A stretch of DNA of 62,839 bases from assembly GCA_012523545.1 (NCBI GenBank), contig JAAYIH010000040.1:1-62839 (forward strand). Direction: 5' to 3'. Shown here in pieces: positions 1 to 8,874 of the stretch (its first letter is position 1; the number at the start of each line of letters is the position of its first letter). Under the pieces are notes generated by a model. That model saw nothing but the letters and a program-made list of their open reading frames with translations, had not been told where the DNA came from and ran no database searches. Made by a program: the position numbers and the translations under genes. This DNA comes from Bacillota bacterium. GTDB lineage: Bacteria > Bacillota > Proteinivoracia > UBA4975.

Positions 1-1224
1 ACCATCGAGGCGCTTAATCACGCCAAGGCTGCAAATGTGCCTGTCATCGTCGCTTTGAACAAGATGGATAAACCGGCGGCCAATCCCCAGCGCGTTCAGC
101 AACAACTGGCCAATCACGGCCTGATGCCTGAAGAATGGGGCGGCGACACTATATACGTCGAAGTATCGGCCCTTACTGGCCAGGGCATAGACGATCTCCT
201 GGAAATGATTCTGCTCAGTGCCGATATGCTGGAACTCGCAGCTCCAGTGGACATTCCGGCCACAGGCACAGTTATCGAAGCGAAACTGGACAGGGGGCGC
301 GGCCCCGTGGCCACCGTTCTCATTCAGGAAGGTACCCTGGCGGTGGGCGACGCCGTGGTTTGCGGTTCTGCGTACGGAAAGGTCAGGGCGATGTTCAACG
401 ACCGGGGGCAGAGAATTGAAAAATCGGGCCCGTCTGTTCCCGTGGAAATCCTCGGGTTGTCTGATGTCCCGCCGGCAGGAGAACTGTTGCAGGTGGTGGA
501 GGACGACAAAACGGCCAGACAAATGGCCCAGGATTACAGCGAAAAGCAAAGAGCTGCCGCTGTTTCCCGGACCCGGGTCACCCTGGAAGACGTCTTTAAG
601 CAGCTGGAGGATGCCCAGAACAAGGAGCTCAGGCTGCTCTTGAAGAGCGACGTTCAGGGCACCACTGAAGCCATAAAGCATTCTCTGGGCAAACTGGCTG
701 TCAAGGACATTAAGGTTAACATCATTCACGACGGCGTAGGCGCCATCAACCAGTCAGATGTCATGCTGGCTTCAGCTTCCGACGCCATTATCATCGGATT
801 CAATGTTCGTCCCGACGCCCAGGCTGCAAAGCTGGCGGAAGAAGAAAAAGTGGACATTCGCCTGTATACGGTGATCTACGAATTGCTGGACGATGTTAAG
901 CTGGCCCTGGAAGGATTGCTGGAGCCGGAGTATACCGAATCGGTAATTGGACGGGTGGAGGTCCGCAATACCTTCCGTCATTCCAAACTGGGCACCATTG
1001 CCGGGTGTTATGTCATTGACGGAAAGGTGACCAACAAGGCCATGGCGCGTTTGTTGCGCAACGGCGTAATCATTTTTGACGGCAGGATCGCCTCTCTGAA
1101 GCGCTTTAAAGACGATGTCAAGGAGGTCAGCAGCGGCTACGAATGCGGCATGATGCTGGAAAACTTCAATGACATCAAAGAGGGAGATCAAATTGAGGTT
1201 TATGTTATGGTGGAGGAAAAATAA
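1..1224 (+). CDS. infB: Translation initiation factor IF-2, C-terminal part (5' end outside window)
   Basis: Reading is open from base 1, so the start lies upstream. IF-2 is the GTPase that brings initiator tRNA to the 30S subunit and promotes subunit joining. The visible 407 residues begin inside the G domain: the G4 motif NKMDK is at about residues 20-24 and a G5-like SALTG at about 56-60. The beta-barrel domain II, domain III and the fMet-tRNA-binding C-terminal domain follow, ending at TAA 1222-1224. The next gene, rbfA, starts at the following base, as expected for the nusA-infB-rbfA operon of Firmicutes. The small ylxP gene found between infB and rbfA in B. subtilis is absent here. Family assignment is very secure. 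Confidence 0.97.
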   Translation, partial: TIEALNHAKAANVPVIVALNKMDKPAANPQRVQQQLANHGLMPEEWGGDTIYVEVSALTGQGIDDLLEMILLSADMLELAAPVDIPATGTVIEAKLDRGRGPVATVLIQEGTLAVGDAVVCGSAYGKVRAMFNDRGQRIEKSGPSVPVEILGLSDVPPAGELLQVVEDDKTARQMAQDYSEKQRAAAVSRTRVTLEDVFKQLEDAQNKELRLLLKSDVQGTTEAIKHSLGKLAVKDIKVNIIHDGVGAINQSDVMLASASDAIIIGFNVRPDAQAAKLAEEEKVDIRLYTVIYELLDDVKLALEGLLEPEYTESVIGRVEVRNTFRHSKLGTIAGCYVIDGKVTNKAMARLLRNGVIIFDGRIASLKRFKDDVKEVSSGYECGMMLENFNDIKEGDQIEVYVMVEEK

Positions 1225-1584
1225 ATGAACAGGGCCCGGTTCGCAAAAAAGGCTGAGGAAGTCAAGGAAATAGTCAGTTCCATAATCGCTTCCAGGCTCA
1301 AGGATCCCCGGGTGGGCTTCACCACCGTTACTGCCGTTGAACCCAGCAAGGATTTTCGTTACTGTACCATACGCGTCAGCATTATGGGTACGGAAGAGGA
1401 GCAGAAGGAAACCATGAAGACTCTGGTCAACGCCGCCGGATTTATCAGAACAGAACTGGGTTCCCGTATTCGCATCCGCCATGTGCCTGAATTGCGGTTT
1501 GTCCAGGACAAGTCGTTGGACCATCATGCGGAGATTGACAAGCTGCTGAAGGAAATCAAGGAAGGAAAGTCTCATGGTGAATAG
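1225..1584 (+). CDS. rbfA: Ribosome-binding factor A
   Basis: 119 aa, usual length for RbfA, a small KH-fold protein that binds the 30S subunit and helps mature the 5' end of 16S rRNA. The N-terminus has the typical basic helix, and the conserved stretch around DPRVGFTTVT and the C-terminal PELRF(V)QD region are present. The ATG follows the infB stop with no gap, with GGAGG about ten bases upstream, so the two are co-translated. It overlaps the downstream DHH phosphoesterase by 11 bases. Confidence 0.96.
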   Translation: MNRARFAKKAEEVKEIVSSIIASRLKDPRVGFTTVTAVEPSKDFRYCTIRVSIMGTEEEQKETMKTLVNAAGFIRTELGSRIRIRHVPELRFVQDKSLDHHAEIDKLLKEIKEGKSHGE

Positions 1585-2545
1585 GGCGGACGCGGTCAAG
1601 GCCAAGGAAGTCCTGCTCAATTCTTCCCGGCCTGTTGTCATCCTGTCCCATCCCAATCCCGACGGCGACAGCGTGGGTTCTACCATGGGCCTTTACTACC
1701 TGTTGCGGGATGCGGGCAAACAGGCAACGCCGGTATTGCCTGCGCCTGTGCCGGGTATTTATAAGTTTCTCCTGGGCGATGTCGCCGTCGTCAATCCGCC
1801 GGCGGATGTCACGGGTAAAATAGCTGTTGTCCTGGACTGCAGCGATGTAAGGAGACTGGCTGAGAGCGGCCAGCACCTGCAGGGCGCCGGTTGCGTAATC
1901 AACATCGACCATCACCTGCACAATGAGTTGTTTGGTGACATCAACCTGGTGGACTCTTCGGCGGCGGCAGTGGGCCAGATTCTGTTTGATTTGTTTTACC
2001 CGGAACCCATTCCCCCGCCAGCCGCACTTGCTTTGTATACTGCTTTGTATTCCGATACCGGGCGTTTCAGTTACAGCAATACCCAGGCCAAGACCCTGGC
2101 CACGGCAGCCAAGCTGGTGGAATTGGGCGCCGACCCGCATTTGGTTTACAGCCACATCCACGGGACGCGCTCGGAAGCCTATATTCGCTTTTTGGCCCGG
2201 GTGCTGGGCGATGTGCAGCTTATGTGCAACGGCCGCGTTGCCTACCTGGAAATCAGCAGAGAATTGCTGGCTGAATATGCGTTGCAGGAATGGGAACTGG
2301 AGGAACTAAACGACTATCCCCGCAGCCTGGCGGGGGTGGCGGTCTCGGTGGTGGCCAGACAGGGTCAGGGGGACAGCGTAAAGGTTTCCCTGCGTTCCAA
2401 AGGCCGGTGGAATGTAGCCCAACTGGCCAGGGACCTGGGCGGCGGCGGCCATCAAAATGCCGCCGGAGTGACGCTGAATATGCCTTTGCCTCAGGCCAGG
2501 GCCCTGCTCCGGAAACGCCTGGAGGAGGTATTTGCCCTGTGCTGA
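1574..2545 (+). CDS. nrnA: DHH/DHHA1 phosphoesterase, NrnA-like (nanoRNase / pAp phosphatase)
   Basis: 323 aa with both halves of the DHH family: N-terminal metal motifs HPNPDGDS (about residue 26-33), the VVLDCSD strand and NIDHH, then a C-terminal DHHA1 domain ending in GGGGHQNAAG. In Firmicutes this family degrades 2-5 nt RNAs and dephosphorylates 3'-phosphoadenosine 5'-phosphate. Encoded in the infB-rbfA-truB operon as in many Clostridia; overlaps rbfA by 11 bases and truB by 7. RecJ-like nuclease activity is unlikely because the protein is short and lacks the OB fold. The symbol rests on family resemblance and context. Confidence 0.9.
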   Translation: MVNRADAVKAKEVLLNSSRPVVILSHPNPDGDSVGSTMGLYYLLRDAGKQATPVLPAPVPGIYKFLLGDVAVVNPPADVTGKIAVVLDCSDVRRLAESGQHLQGAGCVINIDHHLHNELFGDINLVDSSAAAVGQILFDLFYPEPIPPPAALALYTALYSDTGRFSYSNTQAKTLATAAKLVELGADPHLVYSHIHGTRSEAYIRFLARVLGDVQLMCNGRVAYLEISRELLAEYALQEWELEELNDYPRSLAGVAVSVVARQGQGDSVKVSLRSKGRWNVAQLARDLGGGGHQNAAGVTLNMPLPQARALLRKRLEEVFALC

Positions 2546-3420
2546 GCGGATTTATTCCCCTTAATAAACCCCCGGGCATTACTTCCCAGCAGGCAGTGGC
2601 CAGGATACGGCGGTTGCCCGGCGTCAAAAAGGCAGGGCATACCGGTACTCTGGATCCAGCCGCCCAGGGGTTGTTGCTGGTAGCAATTAATCGCGCCACC
2701 AGGCTCAGCGAATATTTCCTGCGCAGCGACAAAGGCTACCGGGCGGAGATTTTCTTCGGCGTTGCAACTGACACCGGGGACCGGGAGGGAAACGAGGTCG
2801 CTCGTCAGGATGATTTTTTCCTCAGTACCGACGCCGTTGCCGCTGTCCTGAAGCGCTTTCAGGGCACAATTACCCAGGTCCCGCCGGCTGCTTCGGCGGT
2901 AAAAATAGCCGGAAAAAGAGCTTACCAGCTGTTCCGGCAGGGCAAAAAGCCTAATTTGCCGCCCCGGCAGGTACATATTAAGTCCATAGTTCCGGTGCAT
3001 TTGTCTGCACTCACCCCCGCCGCCCCCCTGCTGACGGTGGACATCGTGTGCAGCAGCGGTACCTATATACGCAGCCTGGCCGCGGATATCGGCAATGCCC
3101 TGGGGGTTCCCGCTCACCTGGCAGCATTGACCCGCACCCGCATCGCTGACATCACCCTCGGCCAGGCGGCTACCTTTGCCGATCTGGAGGAAGACATTGC
3201 CCCCTGGCTGTTGGAGATGGAAACGGCGGTGGCTTCCCTGCCGCAACTGAGGCTTTCCGGCGACCAGGCAACACGGTTTGTGCACGGAGGCCAGCTGCGG
3301 GCGCCCGGTTTCCAGGGGGAAGTGGCTGTGTTTTGGGGGACAAAACTGCTGGGCATAGCCCTGGCGCAGGGTGAAATTATCAAACCCATCAAGGTTTTGA
3401 CACAGGAGAAATGCCAGTGA
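2539..3420 (+). CDS. truB: tRNA pseudouridine(55) synthase TruB
   Basis: Makes pseudouridine 55 in the T-loop of tRNAs. The GTG at 2539 is chosen because GGAGGAGGT lies 10-18 bases upstream and it overlaps the preceding stop; the open frame extends further upstream but that part is the shadow of the DHH gene. The resulting 293 aa matches the family. N-terminal PLNKPPGITS, the catalytic aspartate in GHTGTLDP (D39) and the CSSGTYIRSLA motif are all visible. The C-terminal part is a PUA-like domain. Overlaps ribF by 10 bases. Confidence 0.96.
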   Translation: MLSGFIPLNKPPGITSQQAVARIRRLPGVKKAGHTGTLDPAAQGLLLVAINRATRLSEYFLRSDKGYRAEIFFGVATDTGDREGNEVARQDDFFLSTDAVAAVLKRFQGTITQVPPAASAVKIAGKRAYQLFRQGKKPNLPPRQVHIKSIVPVHLSALTPAAPLLTVDIVCSSGTYIRSLAADIGNALGVPAHLAALTRTRIADITLGQAATFADLEEDIAPWLLEMETAVASLPQLRLSGDQATRFVHGGQLRAPGFQGEVAVFWGTKLLGIALAQGEIIKPIKVLTQEKCQ

Positions 3421-4361
3421 AGATCTACTTTGACTACAATAAAATACCGTCCCAGGCGGGGACGGTGGTCACCCTGGGCAACTTTGACGGTTTTCATTTG
3501 GGGCACCAGAAAATTGTGCGGCAGACCATTGCCATGGCCCGCACATTGCGATTGCCTGCCCTGGTGATTACCTTTCATCCCCATCCCCGCCAGCTCTTGT
3601 CGCAACAGATTTCTGTGCTGACTCCCCTGGAACGCAAGGTGGAACTTTTTCGTGCTGCCGGCGCGGACATGGTCCTGGTTCAGCCTTTTACCCGCGCGTT
3701 TGCAGGGACTGATCCCCGGGAGTTTATCCGGGATGTGTTGTTTTATGCCCTGAACTGCCGGCACGTCGTCGTCGGGTACGACTATTCCTTCGGCAGGGGC
3801 GGGGCAGGGGACACAAACTTAATGAAGGCCATGGCCGCCCAGCTGGGAATTGGCTGCGAAATTGTCCCGCCGGTGACCAACGGCGGAGAGGTTATAAGCA
3901 GCACTGCGGTGCGCAAATACTTAAACCAGGGCGATGTGGAAACTGCGGCCCGGTACATGGGCCGTTACTATGCCCTGTCCGGCCGGGTGGAAGCCGGTGA
4001 AGGCCGGGGGAAGCAGCTGGGCTTTCCCACTGCCAACCTGTATCCGGCCAGAGCTGTTGCCCTGCCGGCCTTTGGCGTCTATGCAGTTAAGGTGGAAATT
4101 GCGGGTCGGGAATACCGGGGAGTTGCCAATATCGGCCTCCGCCCCACCTTTCCGGCACAACGCCCGGCCCTGGAGATCCATATCCTGGAGTTTTCCGGCA
4201 ACCTGTACGGCCATTGCCTGACAGTGCACTTCCTCAAAAAACTGCGCGATGAAATAAAGTTCCCCGACGTCGACAGTTTTAAACGGCAGGTAAAAGAGGA
4301 TATCCGGCAGGTTGTCGCTTTACTTGGCAATTCCGATATGCTAAAATGGCAAAGGATTTAA
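3411..4361 (+). CDS. ribF: Bifunctional riboflavin kinase / FAD synthetase
   Basis: 316 aa. The N-terminal half is a nucleotidyltransferase with [13 protein letters not shown] (HxGH-type adenylylation motif) and a later [10 protein letters not shown] motif (canonical ISSTxIR); the C-terminal half is the flavokinase barrel with [13 protein letters not shown]. It converts riboflavin to FMN and FAD. ATG overlaps the truB stop, so translation is probably coupled. Position between truB and rpsO matches B. subtilis ribC. No FMN riboswitch precedes it, as expected for the housekeeping copy. Confidence 0.96.
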   Translation: MPVKIYFDYNKIPSQAGTVVTLGNFDGFHLGHQKIVRQTIAMARTLRLPALVITFHPHPRQLLSQQISVLTPLERKVELFRAAGADMVLVQPFTRAFAGTDPREFIRDVLFYALNCRHVVVGYDYSFGRGGAGDTNLMKAMAAQLGIGCEIVPPVTNGGEVISSTAVRKYLNQGDVETAARYMGRYYALSGRVEAGEGRGKQLGFPTANLYPARAVALPAFGVYAVKVEIAGREYRGVANIGLRPTFPAQRPALEIHILEFSGNLYGHCLTVHFLKKLRDEIKFPDVDSFKRQVKEDIRQVVALLGNSDMLKWQRI

Positions 4362-4438
4362 AACCATTTGCTCTGATAGCCGGTGACTCCGACGGCTTTC
4401 TGGGCATATGGCGTTTTACCAACGAGGAGGTGATAGTC

Positions 4439-4708
4439 ATGACCATGTCCCGGGAGGAAAAGACCAGGATCATTAAACAGTTTCAGGTTAATGAAAATGA
4501 CACTGGTTCGCCGGAAGTGCAAATTGCTCTTCTGACCAGCCGCATTAACCATCTTACCGAGCACCTCAAGGTGCACAAGAAGGATCACCATTCCCGGCGC
4601 GGGCTCATGAAAATGGTTGGCCGAAGGCGCAAGTTGCTGGATTACCTGATGAAGGTAGATATCAACCGCTATCGGGCTATCATTGAACAACTCAATCTGC
4701 GTAAATAA
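4439..4708 (+). CDS. rpsO: 30S ribosomal protein S15
   Basis: 89 aa from the ATG at 4439, preceded by a strong GAGGAGGTGAT (4424-4434). The frame is open further upstream to 4346, but that extension does not resemble S15 and lacks a ribosome-binding site. The core motifs [24 protein letters not shown] and RRRKLLDYL are diagnostic. S15 binds helix 22 of 16S rRNA and is a primary assembly protein; in several bacteria it represses its own mRNA. A hairpin sits just after the stop, before pnp. Confidence 0.97.
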   Translation: MTMSREEKTRIIKQFQVNENDTGSPEVQIALLTSRINHLTEHLKVHKKDHHSRRGLMKMVGRRRKLLDYLMKVDINRYRAIIEQLNLRK

Positions 4709-4732
4709 AAGCGGGGAAGCCCGCTTTTATTT
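4707..4732 (+). terminator. rpsO-pnp intergenic hairpin
   Basis: Perfect 9-bp stem AAAAGCGGG / CCCGCTTTT with a 4-base loop, starting in the rpsO stop codon. The T run is part of the stem, so it may act as a partial terminator or as an RNase III/PNPase processing site between rpsO and pnp, as known in other bacteria. Confidence 0.7.
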
Positions 4733-4763
4733 AAGCGAGTTTTGCTTGGAAAGGAGGATTTTT

Positions 4764-6881
4764 TTGGACTTTACCTACAACATGTCGGGCCGACAACTGG
4801 TCATTGAAACGAACAAGTACGCCAGACAGGCCAACGGCGCCGTTATGGTGCGTTATGGAGATACAGTGTTGCTGGTTACCGCCACTGCCTCCAAAGAGCC
4901 CCGGGAAGGAATCGATTTTTTCCCGCTGACGGTGGATTATGAGGAAAGGATGTATTCCGTGGGCAAAATTCCCGGCGGATTTATCAAACGGGAAGGCAGA
5001 CCCACCGAAAAGGCGATTCTGGCTGCGCGTTTGACCGACCGGCCCCTGCGGCCCCTGTTTCCCAAAGGCTTTCGCAATGCTGTGCACGTGGTGGCCACTG
5101 TAATGTCCATGGATCAGGACAATCCGCCGGAAATCGCCGCCATCAACGGTGCTTCCATCGCCTTGTCCATTTCCGACATCCCCTTTGACGGACCGGTGGG
5201 CGCCGTAATGGTGGGTTATGTCGACGGCCAACTGGTGCTCAACCCGGATATGCAACAGCGGGACAAAAGCCTGCTCCAACTGGTGGTGGCGGGGACTGAG
5301 GACGCGCTGATGATGGTGGAATCGGAGTCCAATGAGGTCAGCCAGGAAGTAATCCTCGACGCCCTGATGCTGGCCCACGAAGAAATCAAGAACCTGGTTG
5401 CTTTTCAGAAGGAAATTGTCGCCGCAATAGGCAAGGAGAAAATGAAGGTCAACCTGGTCAGCGTGCCACCGGAAATGGAAGAGGCCGTCGCAGCTTTTGC
5501 CACCGGGAAGATTCTCGACGCGCTTAATGTTACCGAAAAGCTGGCCCGGGAGGACCGCATAGAGGAAATCCGGGCAGAATGGTTGGCTCAGTTTGAGGAA
5601 GATTCGGAAGAATACAGTCTGGCTAAAGAAGCCTTTTCCAGCGTGTTGCGCCAGGTGGTGCGCAAGCGCATTCTCGAGGAGGGCATTCGCCCCGACGGGC
5701 GCAAGCCCGATGAAATCAGACCGGTCTATTGCAAAGCCGGGCTGATGCCAAGGTTGCACGGTTCTGCCCTTTTTACCCGCGGGCAGACGCAAATATTCAA
5801 TGCCTGCACCCTGGGGGTTCCCGGCGATGTCCAGATCCTGGACGGTTTGACCCTGGAAGAATCCAAGCGCTTTATGCACCATTACAACTTCCCGCCATAC
5901 TGTGTCGGTGAGCCCGGTTTTATGCGCGGGCCAGGGCGCAGGGAAATTGGTCACGGGGCCTTGGCAGAACGGGCGTTGAAGCCGATGATTCCCGACGAAG
6001 AGGAATTCCCTTACACCATCCGGCTGGTTTCGGAGGTATTGGAATCCAACGGTTCATCTTCCATGGGCAGCGTCTGTGCCGCTTCCATGGCCTTGATGGA
6101 TGCCGGCGTGCCCGTGCGCGCTGCCGTTGGCGGCATTGCCATGGGGCTGATTAAGGAAGGTGACAAATACGTCATTCTCACGGACATTCAGGGCATGGAA
6201 GATTTTCTCGGCGACATGGATTTCAAGGTTGCCGGCACCCGCAAGGGCATTACCGCCCTCCAGATGGACATTAAGGTACACGGCCTCAACCGGGAAATCC
6301 TCCGCCAGGCTTTGGCCAGGGCGGTGGAAGGCTATAATTACATTTTAGACAAGATGGACGCCGAAATCTCCAAGCCCAGACCGGAGCTGTCCCCCTATGC
6401 TCCGCGCATCCTGGTCATGAAAATTGACGTGGACAAAATCCGTGAAGTCATTGGCCCCGGCGGCAAGATGGTCAATAAGATCATTGCCGAGACTGGCGTT
6501 ACCATTGACATCGAAGCCGACGGCACCATTTACATCGCTTCTCCCGATGAGCAAGCAGCCGCCAAAGCCAGGGGCATGATCGAGGATTTGGTCCGGGATG
6601 TAGAAATCGGCGACGTGTACATGGGCACTGTGGTCAGGGTGGAAAGTTACGGCGCCTTCGTCGAACTGCTCCCCGGCAAGGACGGCTTGGTCCACATTTC
6701 CCAGTTGTCCCGAAACCGGGTGGCAAAGACCGAGGACGTCGTCAAGGTGGGCGACAAAATCCAGGTCAAGGTCATCGATATCGATGACAAAGGCAGGGTT
6801 AAGTTATCCCACAAAGCCTTGCTGCCGCCCTTGCCCGAGGAAGAAGAAAAGAAAACACAAAGGCCGCGGCGCCGGCGCTAA
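4764..6881 (+). CDS. pnp: Polyribonucleotide nucleotidyltransferase (PNPase)
   Basis: 3'-5' phosphorolytic exoribonuclease of mRNA decay. The TTG at 4764 is chosen because AAGGAGG (4751-4757) is 6 bases upstream; a frame opening further upstream runs through the terminator hairpin and is not credible. 705 aa: first RNase PH domain ([20 protein letters not shown]), alpha-helical linker, second RNase PH domain ([21 protein letters not shown]), then KH ([12 protein letters not shown]) and S1 ([15 protein letters not shown]) RNA-binding domains, ending in a basic tail. Followed by a rho-independent terminator. Confidence 0.97.
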   Translation: MDFTYNMSGRQLVIETNKYARQANGAVMVRYGDTVLLVTATASKEPREGIDFFPLTVDYEERMYSVGKIPGGFIKREGRPTEKAILAARLTDRPLRPLFPKGFRNAVHVVATVMSMDQDNPPEIAAINGASIALSISDIPFDGPVGAVMVGYVDGQLVLNPDMQQRDKSLLQLVVAGTEDALMMVESESNEVSQEVILDALMLAHEEIKNLVAFQKEIVAAIGKEKMKVNLVSVPPEMEEAVAAFATGKILDALNVTEKLAREDRIEEIRAEWLAQFEEDSEEYSLAKEAFSSVLRQVVRKRILEEGIRPDGRKPDEIRPVYCKAGLMPRLHGSALFTRGQTQIFNACTLGVPGDVQILDGLTLEESKRFMHHYNFPPYCVGEPGFMRGPGRREIGHGALAERALKPMIPDEEEFPYTIRLVSEVLESNGSSSMGSVCAASMALMDAGVPVRAAVGGIAMGLIKEGDKYVILTDIQGMEDFLGDMDFKVAGTRKGITALQMDIKVHGLNREILRQALARAVEGYNYILDKMDAEISKPRPELSPYAPRILVMKIDVDKIREVIGPGGKMVNKIIAETGVTIDIEADGTIYIASPDEQAAAKARGMIEDLVRDVEIGDVYMGTVVRVESYGAFVELLPGKDGLVHISQLSRNRVAKTEDVVKVGDKIQVKVIDIDDKGRVKLSHKALLPPLPEEEEKKTQRPRRRR

Positions 6882-6909
6882 AAAAGCATCTTTCCGGGAT
6901 GCTTTTTTT
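6881..6909 (+). terminator. Rho-independent terminator after pnp
   Basis: AAAAAGCATC / GATGCTTTTT, 10-bp stem with a 7-base loop and a run of T at 6903-6909, directly after the pnp stop codon. Confidence 0.85.
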
Positions 6910-6965
6910 ATTGCCGTGACATATCCCGCTCCTTTTCCCTGTAATTATTAAGGGGAGGGTGGCTT

Positions 6966-7985
6966 ATGAAGATCTTTTGGGTTGTTAAGGCGCGTAAATT
7001 GTTGCTAATGCTGCTGGCCTGCTTTGCGGCAGCGGTGCTGATTTACTCCTGGCAGTTTGCAGCCGGGGCTTTCCTGCCCTGGGGAAAAAAGGAAGTGCTG
7101 TTCATGGGGCATGTCCTCGACCCCAAATCTCCCCGGCTGGAAGAAGAGGTGGCCAGGCTGACGCAAAATCTCTGTCAGCAACCGGTGGATGCCCAATATG
7201 ATCCCGTCAACAAAAGTATCATCCCGGATCTCAACGGGTTTGAAATCGATGTGGCCAAAACCGCAGAAGTAATCCGGTCGGCCCGCAGGGGAGCATATAT
7301 TACGCCGGTGTGGAGAGAGACCAGGGCGGAAAAGACCCTGGAGCAAAGCAAAGAACTGCCGGTTTACCAGGGCAATCCGGCCAAAAGTCAAGTTGCCTTG
7401 GTGTTTAATGTTTCCTGGGGCAACGAGTACCTGGAAGAAATCCTGCGCATCCTGAGCGAGGAGCGGGTTACGGCCAGTTTCTTCTTGGTGGGGCGTTGGG
7501 CTGCTGAAAACGGCGAACTGGCAAAAAAAATCCATGATTTGGGCCATGACTTGGGCAATCACGGGTATTCTGACGCCCACCTGCAGGAACTGGACCCCGA
7601 AGAAATCCGGGAGGAAATTGATAAGACCAATAAAGTGGTGCATGAACTCACCGGCGTGGAATTGCGCTGGTTCAGCCCGCCGTACGGCGAAAAAGCGGAA
7701 AAAATTTTTACTGCCGCCGCACAACAGGGGATGCACACAATACTGTGGTCGCTGGATACCGTTGACTGGACTCTGCCCGGTGAGGAAGCCATAGTGAATC
7801 GGATTGTGCCCAATTTGCACAACGGCACCATCATTCTCATGCATCCTACGGCGCAAACTCCCGGGGCCCTGCGCACAATACTTGCGGCCTTGCGGGAACG
7901 AGGCTTGCAGCCGGTTTCAGTAACGGAACTGCTTAACCCCAGTTACTGGCCGCAGAAGTACAGCAATCTTTGGTTGGGGAATTAA
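6966..7985 (+). CDS. ylxY: Polysaccharide deacetylase family protein, YlxY-like
   Basis: 339 aa with an N-terminal membrane anchor or signal segment (residues about 10-30), a linker of about 100 residues, and a C-terminal NodB-type domain. B. subtilis has ylxY in the same place after pnp. Metal and catalytic motifs look partly degraded: motif 1 (normally TFDD) reads VFNVSWGN, motif 2 reads GNHGYSDAH, motif 3 RWFSPPYG is good, and the last motif is LMHPT rather than LxHD. De-N-acetylase activity is therefore doubtful; a structural or sporulation role is possible. Strong AGGGGAGGGTG ribosome-binding site. Confidence 0.85.
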   Translation: MKIFWVVKARKLLLMLLACFAAAVLIYSWQFAAGAFLPWGKKEVLFMGHVLDPKSPRLEEEVARLTQNLCQQPVDAQYDPVNKSIIPDLNGFEIDVAKTAEVIRSARRGAYITPVWRETRAEKTLEQSKELPVYQGNPAKSQVALVFNVSWGNEYLEEILRILSEERVTASFFLVGRWAAENGELAKKIHDLGHDLGNHGYSDAHLQELDPEEIREEIDKTNKVVHELTGVELRWFSPPYGEKAEKIFTAAAQQGMHTILWSLDTVDWTLPGEEAIVNRIVPNLHNGTIILMHPTAQTPGALRTILAALRERGLQPVSVTELLNPSYWPQKYSNLWLGN

Positions 7986-7986
7986 A

Positions 7987-8250
7987 ATGCAAGTGGTGCG
8001 GTTTTCTGATTTGGCAGCCAAGGAAGTGATAAATTTCGGCACCGGGCGTTGCCTGGGAACCTTCGCCGATTGTGACATGCGCATCGATCCCGACACCGGG
8101 AAAATACTGGAAGTCATATTGGCCGGCCGCAGCGGTCTGCTTGCGATGTTTTTTAACCAGGTCCCGGTTCACGTTATTCCCTGGGAAGCCATTATGCGCA
8201 TCGGCCTCGACGCCATCATAATTTCCCTGGAGGGTGAAAAAAAGTCATAA
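7987..8250 (+). CDS. ymxH: YlmC/YmxH family PRC-barrel sporulation protein
   Basis: 87 aa, one PRC-barrel-like domain with the family pattern FSDLAAKEVIN, G-x-CLG, and a C-terminal IPWEAIMRIGLDAI. In Clostridia and Bacilli this small protein is encoded next to the dipicolinate synthase genes and is usually annotated as sporulation protein YlmC/YmxH of unknown biochemical role. The M16 peptidase gene mlpA that lies between ylxY and ymxH in B. subtilis is missing here. Start ATG one base after the ylxY stop. Confidence 0.88.
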   Translation: MQVVRFSDLAAKEVINFGTGRCLGTFADCDMRIDPDTGKILEVILAGRSGLLAMFFNQVPVHVIPWEAIMRIGLDAIIISLEGEKKS

Positions 8251-8273
8251 CCCCAACGTCCGGGGGCATAATA
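8244..8273 (+). promoter_or_regulatory. Candidate forespore-type (sigma-F/G) promoter
   Basis: CATAATA at 8267-8273 fits the sigma-G -10 pattern CATWMTA, and GTCATA lies 17 bases upstream (4 of 6 matches to TGMATA). It would start transcription just before the Gly-rich protein gene at 8302. Pattern match by eye only. Confidence 0.3.
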
Positions 8274-8301
8274 AGCGTAGTCTTGTAAGGAGGTTGAGCG
8301 A

Positions 8302-8790
8302 GTGGAAAAAACTGTGGTAGCTTTTTACGATTCCCGCGACGAAGCGGAGCGGAGCATCCGGGCGTTGCGTGAGAGAGGTTTTGGCGACAATGAAATTTCC
8401 ATCCTGGCCCGGGAAGAGGAGCGGGACAGAGGGCATTCCTCGGGTGAACAGATGAGCTATGCCGACCAAAACCTCAGCGACGGGACAATGGCCGGCGGCG
8501 CCTTGGGCGGGCTGGCCGGACTGGCCATGGGTGCCGGCGCCCTGCTCATTCCCGGTTTCGGTCCCCTTGTGGCGGCAGGCCCGCTGGCCGGCGTGCTCAC
8601 CGGCGCGATTACCGGCGGGGTGGCGGGAGGCCTGATCGATTACGGCATCCCCGAAGAGAAAAGCCGCCATTATGAACGGCGCCTGGAAGAGGGCAGGGTA
8701 ATGGCAGTGATAAAAACCGACGAAAGCCGGGCCATAGAGGCCATGAAAATCATGGATCAGACCGGCGGCAAAGAAATAGAAATGCATTGA
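8302..8790 (+). CDS. General stress protein 17M-like / glycine-zipper protein
   Basis: 162 aa. GTG start with AAGGAGGTTGAG upstream. The N-terminal 40 residues (VVAFYDSRDEAERSIRALRE) resemble the general stress protein 17M (YflT) fold, a short beta-alpha domain; the middle (about 65-115) is a glycine/alanine-rich hydrophobic stretch of the glycine-zipper type that could insert in a membrane; the C-terminus repeats an alpha-beta segment (GRVMAVIKTDESRAIEAMK). It interrupts the conserved ymxH-dpaA junction and has its own terminator, so it is a separate unit. A sigma-F/G-like sequence upstream suggests spore expression. Biochemical function unknown. Confidence 0.75.
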   Translation: MEKTVVAFYDSRDEAERSIRALRERGFGDNEISILAREEERDRGHSSGEQMSYADQNLSDGTMAGGALGGLAGLAMGAGALLIPGFGPLVAAGPLAGVLTGAITGGVAGGLIDYGIPEEKSRHYERRLEEGRVMAVIKTDESRAIEAMKIMDQTGGKEIEMH

Positions 8791-8796
8791 ATCATA

Positions 8797-8834
8797 CAGG
8801 GCAGCGGAAAACAGGACCGCTGCCCTGTTGTTTT
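8797..8834 (+). terminator. Rho-independent terminator
   Basis: Perfect 11-bp stem CAGGGCAGCGG / CCGCTGCCCTG (8797-8807 and 8817-8827) followed by TTGTTTTG. Confidence 0.88.
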
Positions 8835-8874
8835 GCATATTGTGGTATGGAGAGGGTTAAAGGAGGAGATGCAA

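Noticed and set aside
2290-2538. Long upstream extension of truB
   Set aside because: It overlaps the DHHA1 domain of nrnA in another frame and is Gly/Pro-rich shadow sequence.
4346-4438. N-terminal extension of rpsO by 31 residues
   Set aside because: No ribosome-binding site, no similarity to S15, and a perfect site exists for the ATG at 4439.
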